From the NCBI RefSeq assembly GCF_028473645.1, contig NZ_CP097269.1:4482001-4546000 (forward strand): a stretch of DNA of 64,000 nucleotides, read 5' to 3'. Position numbers and translations under genes: made by a program. This DNA comes from Acidovorax sp. GBBC 1281 (lineage in GTDB: Bacteria; Pseudomonadota; Gammaproteobacteria; Burkholderiales; Burkholderiaceae_C). This document shows, one piece after another, positions 40,020-51,995 of the stretch. Every line of letters begins with the position of its first letter. Within the stretch, counting starts at the first letter, position 1. The notes under the pieces are model-generated. The model made no database searches and was not told the DNA's origin. It worked only from the letters and a program-made list of their open reading frames with translations.

Positions 40020-40412
40020 TTAACGCTTGGAGAACTGCTTGGCGCGGCGTGCAGAACGCAGACCGACCTTCTTCCGTTCGACTTCACGTGCATCGCGGGT
40101 CACGAAGCCGGCTTGGCTCAGTGCGGGCTTCAGCGTTGCGTCGTAGTCGATCAGGGCGCGGGTGATGCCGTGGCGGGTGGCACCGGCTTGGCCGGATTCA
40201 CCGCCGCCGTGCACGTTGACCTGGATGTCGAAGGTTTCGACATGGTTGGTCAGCGCGAGCGGCTGCTTGGCGATCATGATCGAGGTTTCGCGGCCGAAAT
40301 ACTGCTGAATGTCTTTGCCATTCACAGTGATCTTGCCGGAACCCTTCTTGAGAAACACGCGGGCGACGCTGGACTTGCGACGGCCGGTGCCATTGTTCCA
40401 TTCACCAATCAT
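40020..40412 (-). CDS. rpsI: 30S ribosomal protein S9
   Basis: The 130-residue S9 begins [19 protein letters not shown] and has [25 protein letters not shown] and the basic tail [14 protein letters not shown] that reaches the ribosomal P site. It lies 11 nt after rplM, the universal L13-S9 operon. Confidence 0.98.
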   Translation of the reverse strand: MIGEWNNGTGRRKSSVARVFLKKGSGKITVNGKDIQQYFGRETSIMIAKQPLALTNHVETFDIQVNVHGGGESGQAGATRHGITRALIDYDATLKPALSQAGFVTRDAREVERKKVGLRSARRAKQFSKR

Positions 40413-40423
40413 CTCAAGGCTCC

Positions 40424-40852
40424 TTAGATTTCCAGCGCCTTGGGCTGCTGGGCGGTGTGGGGATGCTCAGCACCGCCATACACCTTGAGTTTCTTGATCA
40501 TCGCGTAGCCCAGGGGACCCTTGGGCAGCATGCCTTTGACAGCCTTTTCCAGCGCGCGGCCGGGGTGCTTGGCTTGCATGTCGCGGAAGTTCGTGGCCGT
40601 GATACCGCCAGGGTAGCCCGAATGGCGGTAGTACACCTTGTCCAGGGACTTGGTGCCGGTGACCTTGAGCTGAGCGGCGTTGATGATGACGATGAAGTCA
40701 CCGGTATCGACGTGAGGCGTGTAAATGGCCTTGTGTTTGCCGCGCAAACGGAGAGCAACTTCGCTGGCTACTCGTCCGAGGACCTTGTCGGTCGCGTCAA
40801 TCACAAACCACTCGTGCACGACCTCAGCGGGCTTTGCGCTGAAAGTAGACAT
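40424..40852 (-). CDS. rplM: 50S ribosomal protein L13
   Basis: The 142-residue L13 begins [20 protein letters not shown] and has [30 protein letters not shown] and GMLPKGPLG. It is the first gene of the rplM-rpsI operon. The 162-bp upstream region to the kinase gene should hold the promoter and leader. Confidence 0.98.
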   Translation of the reverse strand: MSTFSAKPAEVVHEWFVIDATDKVLGRVASEVALRLRGKHKAIYTPHVDTGDFIVIINAAQLKVTGTKSLDKVYYRHSGYPGGITATNFRDMQAKHPGRALEKAVKGMLPKGPLGYAMIKKLKVYGGAEHPHTAQQPKALEI

Positions 40853-41014
40853 GAGTTTCTCTTTTCAAAGAACGGGGGGTTTGTCGGTCCTTTTCCACGG
40901 TCGGTGCATCTCTGAAGGAAGCCTCTTAGGTGGTGTGAATGCTCCGCCGCGGGACCAAAAAAGCGCTGCGAAGCCCGCCATTATACGAAGCGGCGGAAAA
41001 ATGCCAAGGCAGGG

Positions 41015-42934
41015 CTATTGGGACAGCATCGTGCGGCGGCGTTCTTCGGCTTCCAGCCGGCGGCGGTTCTCGACGCACAGCGGGTGGTTGGCCACCGCCG
41101 CGTTCTGGCATTGCTGGTGGATGCACATCGGTCGGGCGATGAATCCGGCGTTGGCGCACGCTTCGTCCGGCCCCGCCACGCGTGCGGCCGCAGGCTTGGG
41201 CGCTGCCGCTGGAGCTGGAGCTGGCTCGGGCGATGCAAGCGCTTCCGCAGCCACGGCCGCTGGCGTGGGCTCAGCCACCTTGCGAGGGACAGGCTTGGGC
41301 CGTGGTGCCGATGCAACAACGAATGCGGGCGCTGCGGCCACTGATGCAGCGGATGCGGCTGGCAGCGCCGGTGCGGCGGCCGCTTCATCGACCACGGGGA
41401 TCACTTCGGCAGGCGCAGAGGCCACCGGCGCTGGCGGCTCGGCCAGTTCCGTGATGATCTGGTCTTCCGGGGTGTACTTGGTGGGATGGCGCGTGTCGCG
41501 CGAGGCGTTCCACCACAGTCCGGCAGCGATCACAGCCACGGCCGCCACGCCGGCGCCCGCCCAAAGCAAGGGACGGCGGCGCACACCAGCGGCGGCCGAT
41601 GCCGGCGGTTCCTCGCCCGCAGCCTGGCTGCGGCGGGTCTTCGGACGCCCCAGCCTTTCCGGATGCTGAGGACGGCGCTCCTCGAAAACCGTATCGCCAC
41701 CTGTCACGGTATCTGCCACCTCTTGTCCTCCATCCATGAAAACCGTGTCATGCCCATCGGACACCACGGTGTCGCCCGCCTCCTGCCGATCGATGTGCAA
41801 TTGCGCACCCGTGTCCACCGTCGGCGCCTCCACCACAGCGGCCAGAGGCGCAGGCAAGGGTGCGCCCACCGCCGGCAAAGGAACCGAGGTGATGTCGATC
41901 ATGGGCACCGCCACGCCCGTGCCATGCCGGTCGGCCGGCTCCACCCAGATATCGCCCAGCTCGGCGCGGAAATCGAACTGATCGATGCCCTCCGGCGGAG
42001 CGACCATGTCCATGGTGCGCAGGAATTCGTCGATGCTCTGGGGACGCTCGTCCGGCCGCAGGGCCAATGCCTGTGAAATCGCGGCCACGAAGGGCGGGGA
42101 ATATTCGACGCCGAACTGGCGCCGCACGGTCTTGGCCACCCGTGAAAACGGCACCATGCGGTCGCGGATCGACCGCAACGTGGCCGGCAGCGGCGTGTCG
42201 TTGCACAGGCTGCCATGCACCACAGCACCGAGGGCATAAAGATCGCTCCACGGGCCCTGCCGCAGATCGCTCTCGCCGTCGTTGTACTGCTCGATGGGCG
42301 CGTAATTGACCTTCAGGACCGCCGTGTGCTGGTGCCCGTGGTCGCTGATCGCATGGCGTGCAGCCCCCAGGTCCAGCAGCACGGGAGGGCCGCTGTCCTG
42401 CAGAAAGATGTTGTCGGGCGAAATGTCGCGGTGCAGCGTCTGGCCGTCGTGCAGCACGCGCAGCGCGCTCAGCACCGACCACAGCATCTTGCGCAGCCAG
42501 GCCTCGGGCGGCGGCGTGCGCATGTGCGCGCGGGCCTGCTTGAGCGTCATGCCCGTGTAGAGCGGCATGACCATGTAGGCGGTGTGATTGGCTTCCCAGA
42601 AGCGAAAGACCTTCACCAGCGAGGGGTGGTCGAACTGGGCAAGCAGCCTGGCCTCGCTCACGAACGAGGCCAGCCCCGCCTGGAAGGATTGTTCCTGGGT
42701 GGAAGACCGCACCCACAGCGACTGTCCCTGTGCGCGCGCCGCCAGCGCCGAAGGCATGTATTCCTTGATGGCCACGAAGCGCAGGAGCGAATGGTCGAAC
42801 GCCTTGTAGACCATGCCGAACCCGCCCACCCCCAGCAGCGAAAGCACCTCGAACTCCCCCAGGCGCGTCCCGGCCGGCAGGGCGTCGACGTGGTGGACGT
42901 CGGTCGGGGGTTCGGTGCTGGTGATGGCGGACAT
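41015..42934 (-). CDS. Ser/Thr protein kinase with TM and Cys-containing C-terminus
   Basis: The 639-residue protein has a Hanks-type kinase domain (about 25-310): glycine loop GVGGFGMVYK, K57 (VAIKEY), HRDISPDN (168-173) and D188 in LLDLG. A linker with several DTV repeats (about 388-417) may be autophosphorylated. A single TM follows (about 455-475), then an Ala/Pro-rich stretch and a terminal segment with four cysteines (CANAGFIARPMCIHQQCQ, HPLC) outside the membrane. The start at 42934 fits the domain; an ATG pair about 33 codons upstream is possible. No phosphatase is adjacent. Targets are unknown. Confidence 0.85.
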   Translation of the reverse strand: MSAITSTEPPTDVHHVDALPAGTRLGEFEVLSLLGVGGFGMVYKAFDHSLLRFVAIKEYMPSALAARAQGQSLWVRSSTQEQSFQAGLASFVSEARLLAQFDHPSLVKVFRFWEANHTAYMVMPLYTGMTLKQARAHMRTPPPEAWLRKMLWSVLSALRVLHDGQTLHRDISPDNIFLQDSGPPVLLDLGAARHAISDHGHQHTAVLKVNYAPIEQYNDGESDLRQGPWSDLYALGAVVHGSLCNDTPLPATLRSIRDRMVPFSRVAKTVRRQFGVEYSPPFVAAISQALALRPDERPQSIDEFLRTMDMVAPPEGIDQFDFRAELGDIWVEPADRHGTGVAVPMIDITSVPLPAVGAPLPAPLAAVVEAPTVDTGAQLHIDRQEAGDTVVSDGHDTVFMDGGQEVADTVTGGDTVFEERRPQHPERLGRPKTRRSQAAGEEPPASAAAGVRRRPLLWAGAGVAAVAVIAAGLWWNASRDTRHPTKYTPEDQIITELAEPPAPVASAPAEVIPVVDEAAAAPALPAASAASVAAAPAFVVASAPRPKPVPRKVAEPTPAAVAAEALASPEPAPAPAAAPKPAAARVAGPDEACANAGFIARPMCIHQQCQNAAVANHPLCVENRRRLEAEERRRTMLSQ

Positions 42935-43183
42935 GGTGACGGCTGGGCTTTCGGGCGGCAATGGTGCACCAGCAACGGCGCACCCGGCAACGGACAAGTG
43001 GATGGATTGCAACACATTGGCCGAAGCCGCCATCATGCAGCAAGCCCGCTCCCTGGCGGCAACAAGGCGCCCGGCGACTGCTCCAAGCCATCGCACCGGC
43101 AGCGCCCCGGCCTCCACTGCGCCACGATGAAGCGGGCACGATCACGCGGCACCGGGCGGTGCGTGGTTACCATTGGCCCCATC

Positions 43184-44077
43184 ATGTTCAGTTACCGCCA
43201 CGCCTTCCATGCGGGCAACCACGCCGATGTGCTCAAGCACACGGTGCTGATTGCCACTTTGCAACACCTTACGCAGAAAGACGCAGCGCTCACCGTGCTG
43301 GACACCCATGCCGGCGCCGGCCTGTTCCGGCTGGACGGCGACTATGCCGCCACGAGCGGAGAGGCGGGGGACGGCATCCTGCGCCTGGTGCCGCCTGCCG
43401 TGCTCAAAGAGCCCCTGGCGCCCGCTCTGCAGGCCTACGTCGACATGGTCGGCGCCTTCAACCAGGGCAATGTGACGCGGGTCTATCCCGGCTCGCCCTT
43501 CATCACGCAACGCCTGTTGCGCGACCGCGACAAGCTCAAGGTGTTCGAACTGCACCCGACCGACCTGCGCGCGCTGGCCGGCAACGTGGCCCAGCTGGAG
43601 GCAGGCCGCCAGGTGGCGGTGCTGCATGAGGACGGCTTCGAAGGCATCAAGAAATTCCTGCCCCCACCGGCCCGCCGCGCTCTCGTGCTGTGCGACCCCA
43701 GCTATGAAATCAAGAGCGACTACGGGCGCGTCCTGGACATGGCCGCAGACTCGCTCAAGCGCTTTGCGACGGGCACCTATGCCGTCTGGTACCCGATCAT
43801 TCCCCGGCCCGAAGCCCATGACCTGCCGCGGCGGCTCAAGACGCTGGCCACCAAGGCCGGCAAGTCGTGGCTGCATGCCACGCTCACCGTGAAATCGAGC
43901 AAGGTGACGGGGGCCGCGGACGGACAGGCCCGCCGCCCGGGACTGCCGGCCAGCGGCATGTTCCTGATCAATCCGCCGTTCACGCTGAAAGCAGCGCTCA
44001 AGCCCGCGCTGCCGCAAATGGCCGAACTGCTGGCGCAGGACCACCACGCCTCGCACACGCTCGAGTCGGGCGGCTGA
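43184..44077 (+). CDS. rlmJ: 23S rRNA (adenine-2030-N6) methyltransferase
   Basis: The 297-residue RlmJ (YhiR) enzyme begins MFSYRHAFHAGNHADVLKH, the family signature. It has LDTHAGAGLF (SAM-binding) and LCDPSYEIKSDY, a DPPY-like catalytic loop with Ser in third place. The start at 43184 is fixed by the signature. It converges with rlpA, 10 nt between stops. Confidence 0.94.
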   Translation: MFSYRHAFHAGNHADVLKHTVLIATLQHLTQKDAALTVLDTHAGAGLFRLDGDYAATSGEAGDGILRLVPPAVLKEPLAPALQAYVDMVGAFNQGNVTRVYPGSPFITQRLLRDRDKLKVFELHPTDLRALAGNVAQLEAGRQVAVLHEDGFEGIKKFLPPPARRALVLCDPSYEIKSDYGRVLDMAADSLKRFATGTYAVWYPIIPRPEAHDLPRRLKTLATKAGKSWLHATLTVKSSKVTGAADGQARRPGLPASGMFLINPPFTLKAALKPALPQMAELLAQDHHASHTLESGG

Positions 44078-44087
44078 GCCGGACCGC

Positions 44088-44744
44088 CTATTCGCCAGAG
44101 GCTGGTAGCGGGCCGGCCTGCGACAGGCCGGAAGCCGAGGCATCGGGGCACTGCGCCGCGGCATCCTCCGGCGCCTGCGACACCACGACCGGCTTGGTGC
44201 CCAGCCCCAGCAACCCCAGCGCCCCGGCGGCGGCGCGGCTCACGTCGATGATGCGGCCGGGCGAGTGGGGCCCGCGGTCGTTGATGCGCACCTGCACGGC
44301 GCGGCCGGTCACCAGGCTGCGCACGCACACGCGCGTGCCGAAGGGCAAGGTGCGGTGGGCGGCGGTGAATTCGTTCATGTCGAAGCGCTCTCCGCTGGCG
44401 GTGCGGCGGCGGTGGAAACGCGCCCCGTACCAGGAGGCCAAGCCTTCCTGCACGAACGCATCGGCGGCATCGCTCTCGGAGGACGCATCCGCGTCCGACG
44501 GTTTGGAGGGCGCATCGCCCGCCATGGCCGGCGGGGGCTTCACAGGGGCCGCGGCGCGGGGCGGCTGGGCTGGCGCAGGCAGGGGAACCAATGGCTTTTG
44601 CGGCGCCGCGACGGTGTCGTCGCCGGGCGCGGGCGCCTTGACCGCGCAGGCCACCAGGGCGCACGACAGCAGCGCGCCCGACAACAGCGCACCGAGGCGG
44701 TGGCGCAGTTCAGCGCTGGCAGCGCGTTTCGTAGGCGTCTTCAA
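44088..44744 (-). CDS. rlpA: septal ring lytic transglycosylase RlpA family lipoprotein
   Basis: The 218-residue outer-membrane lipoprotein has a signal peptide with lipobox LVAC (Cys about 33), a Pro/Ala-rich linker, and a double-psi beta-barrel domain (about 98-190: EGLASWYGARFHRRRTASGE, LPFGTRVCVRSL, VRINDRGPHSPGRIIDVS). RlpA cuts denuded peptidoglycan glycans at the septum. There is no SPOR domain, as in shorter relatives. It overlaps the preceding gene by 35 nt. Confidence 0.9.
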   Translation of the reverse strand: MKTPTKRAASAELRHRLGALLSGALLSCALVACAVKAPAPGDDTVAAPQKPLVPLPAPAQPPRAAAPVKPPPAMAGDAPSKPSDADASSESDAADAFVQEGLASWYGARFHRRRTASGERFDMNEFTAAHRTLPFGTRVCVRSLVTGRAVQVRINDRGPHSPGRIIDVSRAAAGALGLLGLGTKPVVVSQAPEDAAAQCPDASASGLSQAGPLPASGE

Positions 44745-45312
44745 AACGCTTCAGGTCCTTTCTTTCGCCTTCGGTCAGGTCCGTGCGGGCCCGCTTGGCG
44801 GTGAGGATGCGGCGCGACTCCCGGCATTGTTCGGCGTGGCGCGTGGCCTCTTCGCGGGAGGTCTGGGCCGCCACGCGCAGTTGTTGCTCCTGCTCCTGCC
44901 GCTGCTTGCGCGCCTCGCTCTGCTCCCTGGAATAGCGGGAGGAAGCGTCGGATTCCTCGTCGTGGCAATCGCGCTGGTACTCCCGGCGCATGCCGGCGTA
45001 AGCGTCGGGCTGAATGCCGGAGGAGCCTCCGCGCAGCGTGTCGCTCAGGGACCGGCAACGGGCGCTCATGTAGCGCTGGTAAGCCGGCCCTTCGGGAACG
45101 GAACGCACCGGGGGCTCATAGCGCCACGCCGGAGGCGGGGAGACAGGCCCTGCGGCCGCCACCGACGTCGTCGTGCCCGAAGGACAGGGGCGCGACATCG
45201 TGAAGCTGTTGCCTGCGGCATCCCGGCAGACGTACCGCGTCTGGGCCCACGACGGGGCAGACGCCACGCAGCACAGGGTGGCGACCAACAGGGGAGCGAA
45301 GGCGGACGTCAT
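44710..45312 (-). CDS. secreted DUF4124-like protein
   Basis: The 200-residue protein has a signal peptide (about 1-23, ending SWAQ). An N-terminal YVCRDAAGNSFTMSRPCPSG segment resembles the DUF4124 fold (C-x-D-x-G ... RPCP). The second half is charged and helical with many Arg/Glu/Gln (SRYSREQSEARKQRQEQEQQ). It probably acts in the periplasm; function is unknown. Its 3' end overlaps rlpA by 35 nt, suggesting co-translation. Confidence 0.75.
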   Translation of the reverse strand: MTSAFAPLLVATLCCVASAPSWAQTRYVCRDAAGNSFTMSRPCPSGTTTSVAAAGPVSPPPAWRYEPPVRSVPEGPAYQRYMSARCRSLSDTLRGGSSGIQPDAYAGMRREYQRDCHDEESDASSRYSREQSEARKQRQEQEQQLRVAAQTSREEATRHAEQCRESRRILTAKRARTDLTEGERKDLKRFEDAYETRCQR

Positions 45313-45363
45313 GGATGGGCACGAAAAACGAAGGGGCGATATTACCGGAGTGACCGCCGGCGT

Positions 45364-46206
45364 CTAGAGACCCAGCCGGCGGCAGATCTCCAGCGTGGTG
45401 GCGCTCTGGTTCATCGTGTAGAAGTGCAGGCCCGGCACGCCACGGTCGCGCAGCTGCTCGCACAGCCCGGTGACCACATCCAGGCCGAAGGCCTTGATGC
45501 TGGCCGTGTCATCGCCGAAGCCCTGCAGGCGCATGCGAATCCAGCGGGGAATCTCGGCACCGCAAGCGTCGGAGAAACGCATGAGCTGCGTGGAGCCCAG
45601 GATGGGCATGATGCCCGGCACCACGGGCACGTCCAGCCCCAGCCGCCGCGTGTCGTCCACGAAGCGGAAATAGGCGTCGGCATTGAAGAAGTACTGCGTG
45701 ATGGCCGAGTGCGCGCCTGCACGCACCTTGAGCGCGAAGGCCTGCAGATCGGCTTCGGGTGAACGGGCCTGGGGGTGCACTTCCGGATAGGCGGCCACTT
45801 CCACGTGGAAGTCGTCGCCCGTCTCCGCGCGGATGAAGGCCACCAGATCGCTGGCGTAGTGGAACTCGCCGCCCGCGCCGTAGCCGCTCGGCAGGTCGCC
45901 GCGCAGGGCCACCAGGCGCTTCACGCCCATGGCCTTGAGCGTGGCCAGCTGGCTGCGCACCGTCTCGCGCGTGGCGCCGATGCACGAGAAGTGCGAGGCC
46001 GCGCTCACGCCCTCCGCCAGAATCTCGCGCACGGTGGTGAAGGTGCCCTCCTGCGTCGAGCCGCCCGCACCGTAGGTGACGGAGCAGAACTCGGGCCGCC
46101 GGGCATACAGCGCCTGCCGCACGGCACGCAGCTTTTCGGCCCCTTCGGGCGTCTTGGGGGGGAAAAATTCGAAACTGACGGGTAAGGGTGGATTGGAGGC
46201 ACTCAT
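45364..46206 (-). CDS. metF: methylenetetrahydrofolate reductase
   Basis: MetF reduces methylene-THF to methyl-THF with FAD, feeding methionine synthesis. The 280-residue TIM-barrel enzyme begins with VSFEFFPPKTPEGAEKL. It has CSVTYGAGGST, ALRGDLP, AAYPEVHPQARS and ITQYFFNADAYFRFVD. The ATG overlaps the tlyA stop. It is the third gene of the ahcY - tlyA - metF unit, so it may be under the SAH riboswitch too. Confidence 0.96.
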   Translation of the reverse strand: MSASNPPLPVSFEFFPPKTPEGAEKLRAVRQALYARRPEFCSVTYGAGGSTQEGTFTTVREILAEGVSAASHFSCIGATRETVRSQLATLKAMGVKRLVALRGDLPSGYGAGGEFHYASDLVAFIRAETGDDFHVEVAAYPEVHPQARSPEADLQAFALKVRAGAHSAITQYFFNADAYFRFVDDTRRLGLDVPVVPGIMPILGSTQLMRFSDACGAEIPRWIRMRLQGFGDDTASIKAFGLDVVTGLCEQLRDRGVPGLHFYTMNQSATTLEICRRLGL

Positions 46207-47204
46207 GCCGCCCTCCTTGCATGGACGAAGAATTCACGGTTGCCGTCGCCGCCATCGATGGAACTGTCCATCCAGGCAGCCACGGTCAGGCCCAGTTCCG
46301 CGCAGCAGTCGCGGATGCGCTGCTCGACCACGGCGTAGAGCGCCACATCGCGCACGATGCCGCCCTTGCCCACCTGGCCGGGCTGCAGCTCGAACTGCGG
46401 CTTGACCAGCATGAGCAGGTCGCCGCCGGCCTTGAGCAGCGGCGCCACCGCCGGCAGGATGAGCGTGAGCGAGATGAACGACACATCGCCCGTCACCAGG
46501 TCGAACACCGGGGTGATGTCCACCTGTTCCAGCCCTGCCCGGCGCCGGCGCACGGTGGGCAGGGCGCCCTCCGCGCGGGCCCGCGCCCGGGCCGACCGCT
46601 CGGCCTTGAAGGCTTCGACGTCGTGTTCCTTGGCGTCGTCGCTGTCGTCGTATTCGTCGTCGATCAGGCCGCCGTTGCGCATCCAGCTGTAGGGAGCTTC
46701 GGGCTGGGTCTCGTTGTCGTCGGGGTCTTGCTCGACCTGCTCGGACAGGGCGTCCTCGCAGGCGTCCTGCAGCGATGCGGCCGTCAGGGACCGGGCGTTG
46801 ACGCCTTCCACGGCCACCACGCGCGGATCCTGGCGCAGGCGGTCGTGCAGTTGGCTGTGGCCCACGTCCACACCAATCACCTGGGCCGCGCCGCGCTGCA
46901 GCAGGCAGTCGGTGAAGCCCCCGGTGCTCTGGCCCACGTCCAGGCAGCGCCAGCCCGCCACGTCCAGGCCCGTGGACACGAGCGCGCCTTCCAGCTTGAG
47001 GCCGCCGCGCGAGAGGTAGCGCGCCTCGGACTGGTCGAGCAGTTGCACTTCGGCGATGTCCGGAATCTCGTCACCGTTCTTGGCCACCTTGTGCCAGGGC
47101 AGGCTGGGTGCCAGCCGCCATTGCACGCCGGCCGCGATCAGGCGCTGCGCCTGCGACCGGGTCGCGGCGTGGCCCTTGTCCACCAGATACACGTCTGCGC
47201 GCAT
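46203..47204 (-). CDS. tlyA: TlyA family rRNA methyltransferase
   Basis: The 333-residue protein has an N-terminal S4 RNA-binding domain (about 1-60: RADVYLVDKGHAATRSQAQR) and an FtsJ-like methyltransferase domain (LDVGQSTGGFTDCLLQRGA, GDVSFISLTLILP, LVKPQFELQPG). Family members 2'-O-methylate 16S/23S rRNA or were named hemolysin A. About 75 extra residues, strongly acidic (EQVEQDPDDNE, IDDEYDDSDDAKEHD) then basic, split the methyltransferase domain near 150-225. It overlaps metF by 4 nt. An SAM-using enzyme between ahcY and metF fits the methyl cycle. Confidence 0.88.
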   Translation of the reverse strand: MRADVYLVDKGHAATRSQAQRLIAAGVQWRLAPSLPWHKVAKNGDEIPDIAEVQLLDQSEARYLSRGGLKLEGALVSTGLDVAGWRCLDVGQSTGGFTDCLLQRGAAQVIGVDVGHSQLHDRLRQDPRVVAVEGVNARSLTAASLQDACEDALSEQVEQDPDDNETQPEAPYSWMRNGGLIDDEYDDSDDAKEHDVEAFKAERSARARARAEGALPTVRRRRAGLEQVDITPVFDLVTGDVSFISLTLILPAVAPLLKAGGDLLMLVKPQFELQPGQVGKGGIVRDVALYAVVEQRIRDCCAELGLTVAAWMDSSIDGGDGNREFFVHARRAA

Positions 47205-47224
47205 GCGCCCGTCCTTTTCAGAGT

Positions 47225-47280
47225 CAAAAAGGCCTCCAGCGCATATTCATCTAGCGCTAGAAGCTATTATTTTTATAGCA
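47225..47280 (-). repeat. dispersed palindromic element, copy 3
   Basis: GCTAT (47263-47267) and ATAGC (47275-47279) flank TATTTTT. GGCCTCCAGCGCA (from 47231) matches copy 2. It lies in the 137-bp gap between ahcY and tlyA. Confidence 0.6.
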
Positions 47281-47310
47281 AGACAGGGCGAACCGGCCGG
47301 AGTCGCCGGC

Positions 47311-47328
47311 CGCCGCCCCGGGGCGGCG
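47311..47328. repeat. perfect GC palindrome after ahcY
   Basis: CGCCGCCCCGGGGCGGCG is a perfect 18-bp palindrome, 13 nt past the ahcY stop, with further complementary GC blocks on both sides. It could form a stable hairpin that partly terminates or protects the ahcY message. Confidence 0.35.
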
Positions 47329-47341
47329 AAGCCCCGCCCGA

Positions 47342-48772
<1,431 letters not shown>

Positions 48773-48841
48773 GGTTTTCTCCGGTAAAGAAGGTAAAAAC
48801 CACGCATCGGAGGGGAATGGCTCACTCACCGCACAAGAAGC

Positions 48842-48938
48842 GTGGGCGAGCGTCGTTGCAAAATGATGATCCGAGCCTCGCGTCCCTGCCGCACACCGGG
48901 CACCGGGGGTAAAGACGCTGCAACGCTCCTCGGAAAGC
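48842..48938 (-). ncRNA. SAH riboswitch upstream of ahcY
   Basis: On the minus strand the leader has CCGAGGAGCGTTGCAGCG (from 48933), then GAGGCTCGGAT, then AACGACGCTCGCCC (to 48844). These are the conserved blocks and order of the S-adenosylhomocysteine riboswitch: GAGGAGCG pairs with CGCTC, and the AGGCTCGG block pairs with CCGAG in the pseudoknot-like core. In this class SAH binding raises expression of ahcY and linked genes. The element ends 70 nt before the start codon. Confidence 0.9.
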
Positions 48939-48942
48939 GGCG

Positions 48943-48948
48943 ATTATA
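48943..48948 (-). promoter_or_regulatory. -10 element of the ahcY promoter
   Basis: TATAAT on the minus strand lies 5-10 nt before the first conserved base of the riboswitch, so transcription would start right at its 5' end. No good -35 is visible 16-18 nt upstream. Confidence 0.6.
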
Positions 48949-49089
48949 AGGACATCGCGCTTCGCGCCCATACCAGCGCGCCGACCGTGGCGCGCTGCAG
49001 AACCGAGACCGGCATGGATTCGAGGTGCCGCCCATGACAACAAGACAACCAGCGATACGCCCGCAAAGGGCCAGAAGAACCCAGAGACA

Positions 49090-50127
49090 ATGTCCACACA
49101 GCACCGGGGCAACCTGTTCGATCTGATGCGCATCTGCGCGGCGAGCGCAGTGATCTTCAGCCACCACTTCCACATCACGCACACCGCGTCGCCCACCTGG
49201 CTGCATTCCGACATGGTGGGTGGCGTGGCGGTGATGACGTTCTTCACGATCAGCGGCTACCTCGTCACCCAGAGCTGGCTGCGCCAGCCCAAGGCGCTGG
49301 CGTTCCTTTCCAAGCGGTTCCTGCGGATCTGGCCCGGGGTGCTGTTCGCCGTGCTCACCAACGTCTTTCTGTTCGGGATCTTCTTCAACTCGCTGCCGAC
49401 CGCGGACTTTCTGGCCCACCCCGATACGCTCGGCTACTTTCGCAACCTGCTGCTGATCAGGGACTACCCCTATCTGCCGGGCGTGTTCGAAAACAACCCG
49501 ATCAAGCACCTGATGAATGGGCCCTTGTGGACCATCCCGATAGAAAGCCTGTGCTACCTGGTGCTGGCGGGTGCGGGGTTGCTCGGCGTGTTCCGGTCTC
49601 GCTGGCTCGCCGGCCTCGCCGCTGTGGCCTACATCGCGTTCTTTCTCACCGCCCGCAATGCCGACCTGACGGGCGAGATGCAGCACTGGTTCGAATACCC
49701 CGCCTATTTCACCTATGGCGCGCTCATCGCCGTCTTCCGCGATGCGTTCCATGCTCGCTCCGGCCGGCTGCTGCTCCTGCTGGCGCCGCTGGCCGCCGTG
49801 CTGTTCTTCGGATTGCAGATGGAGCACACGGCGGGCCTGCTCCTGCTGCCGCCGCTGCTGATCCACATCGGCTCGCTGAACGTGCCCGCGCTGGCCTTCC
49901 TGCAGCGCGGCGGGGACCCGTCGTACGGCATCTATCTGTACGGCTGCCCGGTGCAGCAGTCGGTGTATGCGCTTTGGCCCGACCTGGCGTTCATTCCGAG
50001 CCTGATGCTGTCGGTGGCACTGGCCGCCGTGGCAGGCTATGCCTCCTGGCATCTGGTGGAATCACCGGCGCTGCGGTTCAAGCGGTGGTTCCAGCGAACG
50101 CCCGTGGCGCCCCAAGCGGCCCCCTGA
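49090..50127 (+). CDS. acyltransferase 3 family membrane protein
   Basis: The 345-residue protein has about ten TM helices, of the OafA/YrhL-like acyltransferase-3 family that O-acetylates surface sugars. Family features are NLFDLMRICAASAVIFSHHF in helix 1, FFTISGYLVTQSW, SKRFLRIWPGVLFAV (R-x10-H-like basic patch after helix 2), GPLWTIPIESLCYL and SYGIYLYGCPVQQ. The ATG at 49090 is 317 bp from ahcY, divergent. The product may modify O-antigen or another glycan. Target is unknown. Confidence 0.9.
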   Translation: MSTQHRGNLFDLMRICAASAVIFSHHFHITHTASPTWLHSDMVGGVAVMTFFTISGYLVTQSWLRQPKALAFLSKRFLRIWPGVLFAVLTNVFLFGIFFNSLPTADFLAHPDTLGYFRNLLLIRDYPYLPGVFENNPIKHLMNGPLWTIPIESLCYLVLAGAGLLGVFRSRWLAGLAAVAYIAFFLTARNADLTGEMQHWFEYPAYFTYGALIAVFRDAFHARSGRLLLLLAPLAAVLFFGLQMEHTAGLLLLPPLLIHIGSLNVPALAFLQRGGDPSYGIYLYGCPVQQSVYALWPDLAFIPSLMLSVALAAVAGYASWHLVESPALRFKRWFQRTPVAPQAAP

Positions 50128-50319
50128 CCCTTGCGAGCGGCCAAGGCTGCGGCCACGGGGCCGGGCCGGTGCGGTCCCCACCGAGGTCCGGCACGAGGGC
50201 GGCCATTAGAATACGGCCACTTTTCCGCGGGCGCCCTCCGCGGCGGCACGCCAGCGCGCCGGCCCTGGCGCCCGTACTTCGGCCCACCCGCCTGCGCCGC
50301 GCCTTCACCAAAAAACACA

Positions 50320-51948
<1,629 letters not shown>

Positions 51949-51995
51949 GCGCAGACCATCGCCCGACCGTGGGAGCGACGCTGCCATCCCCTTCC

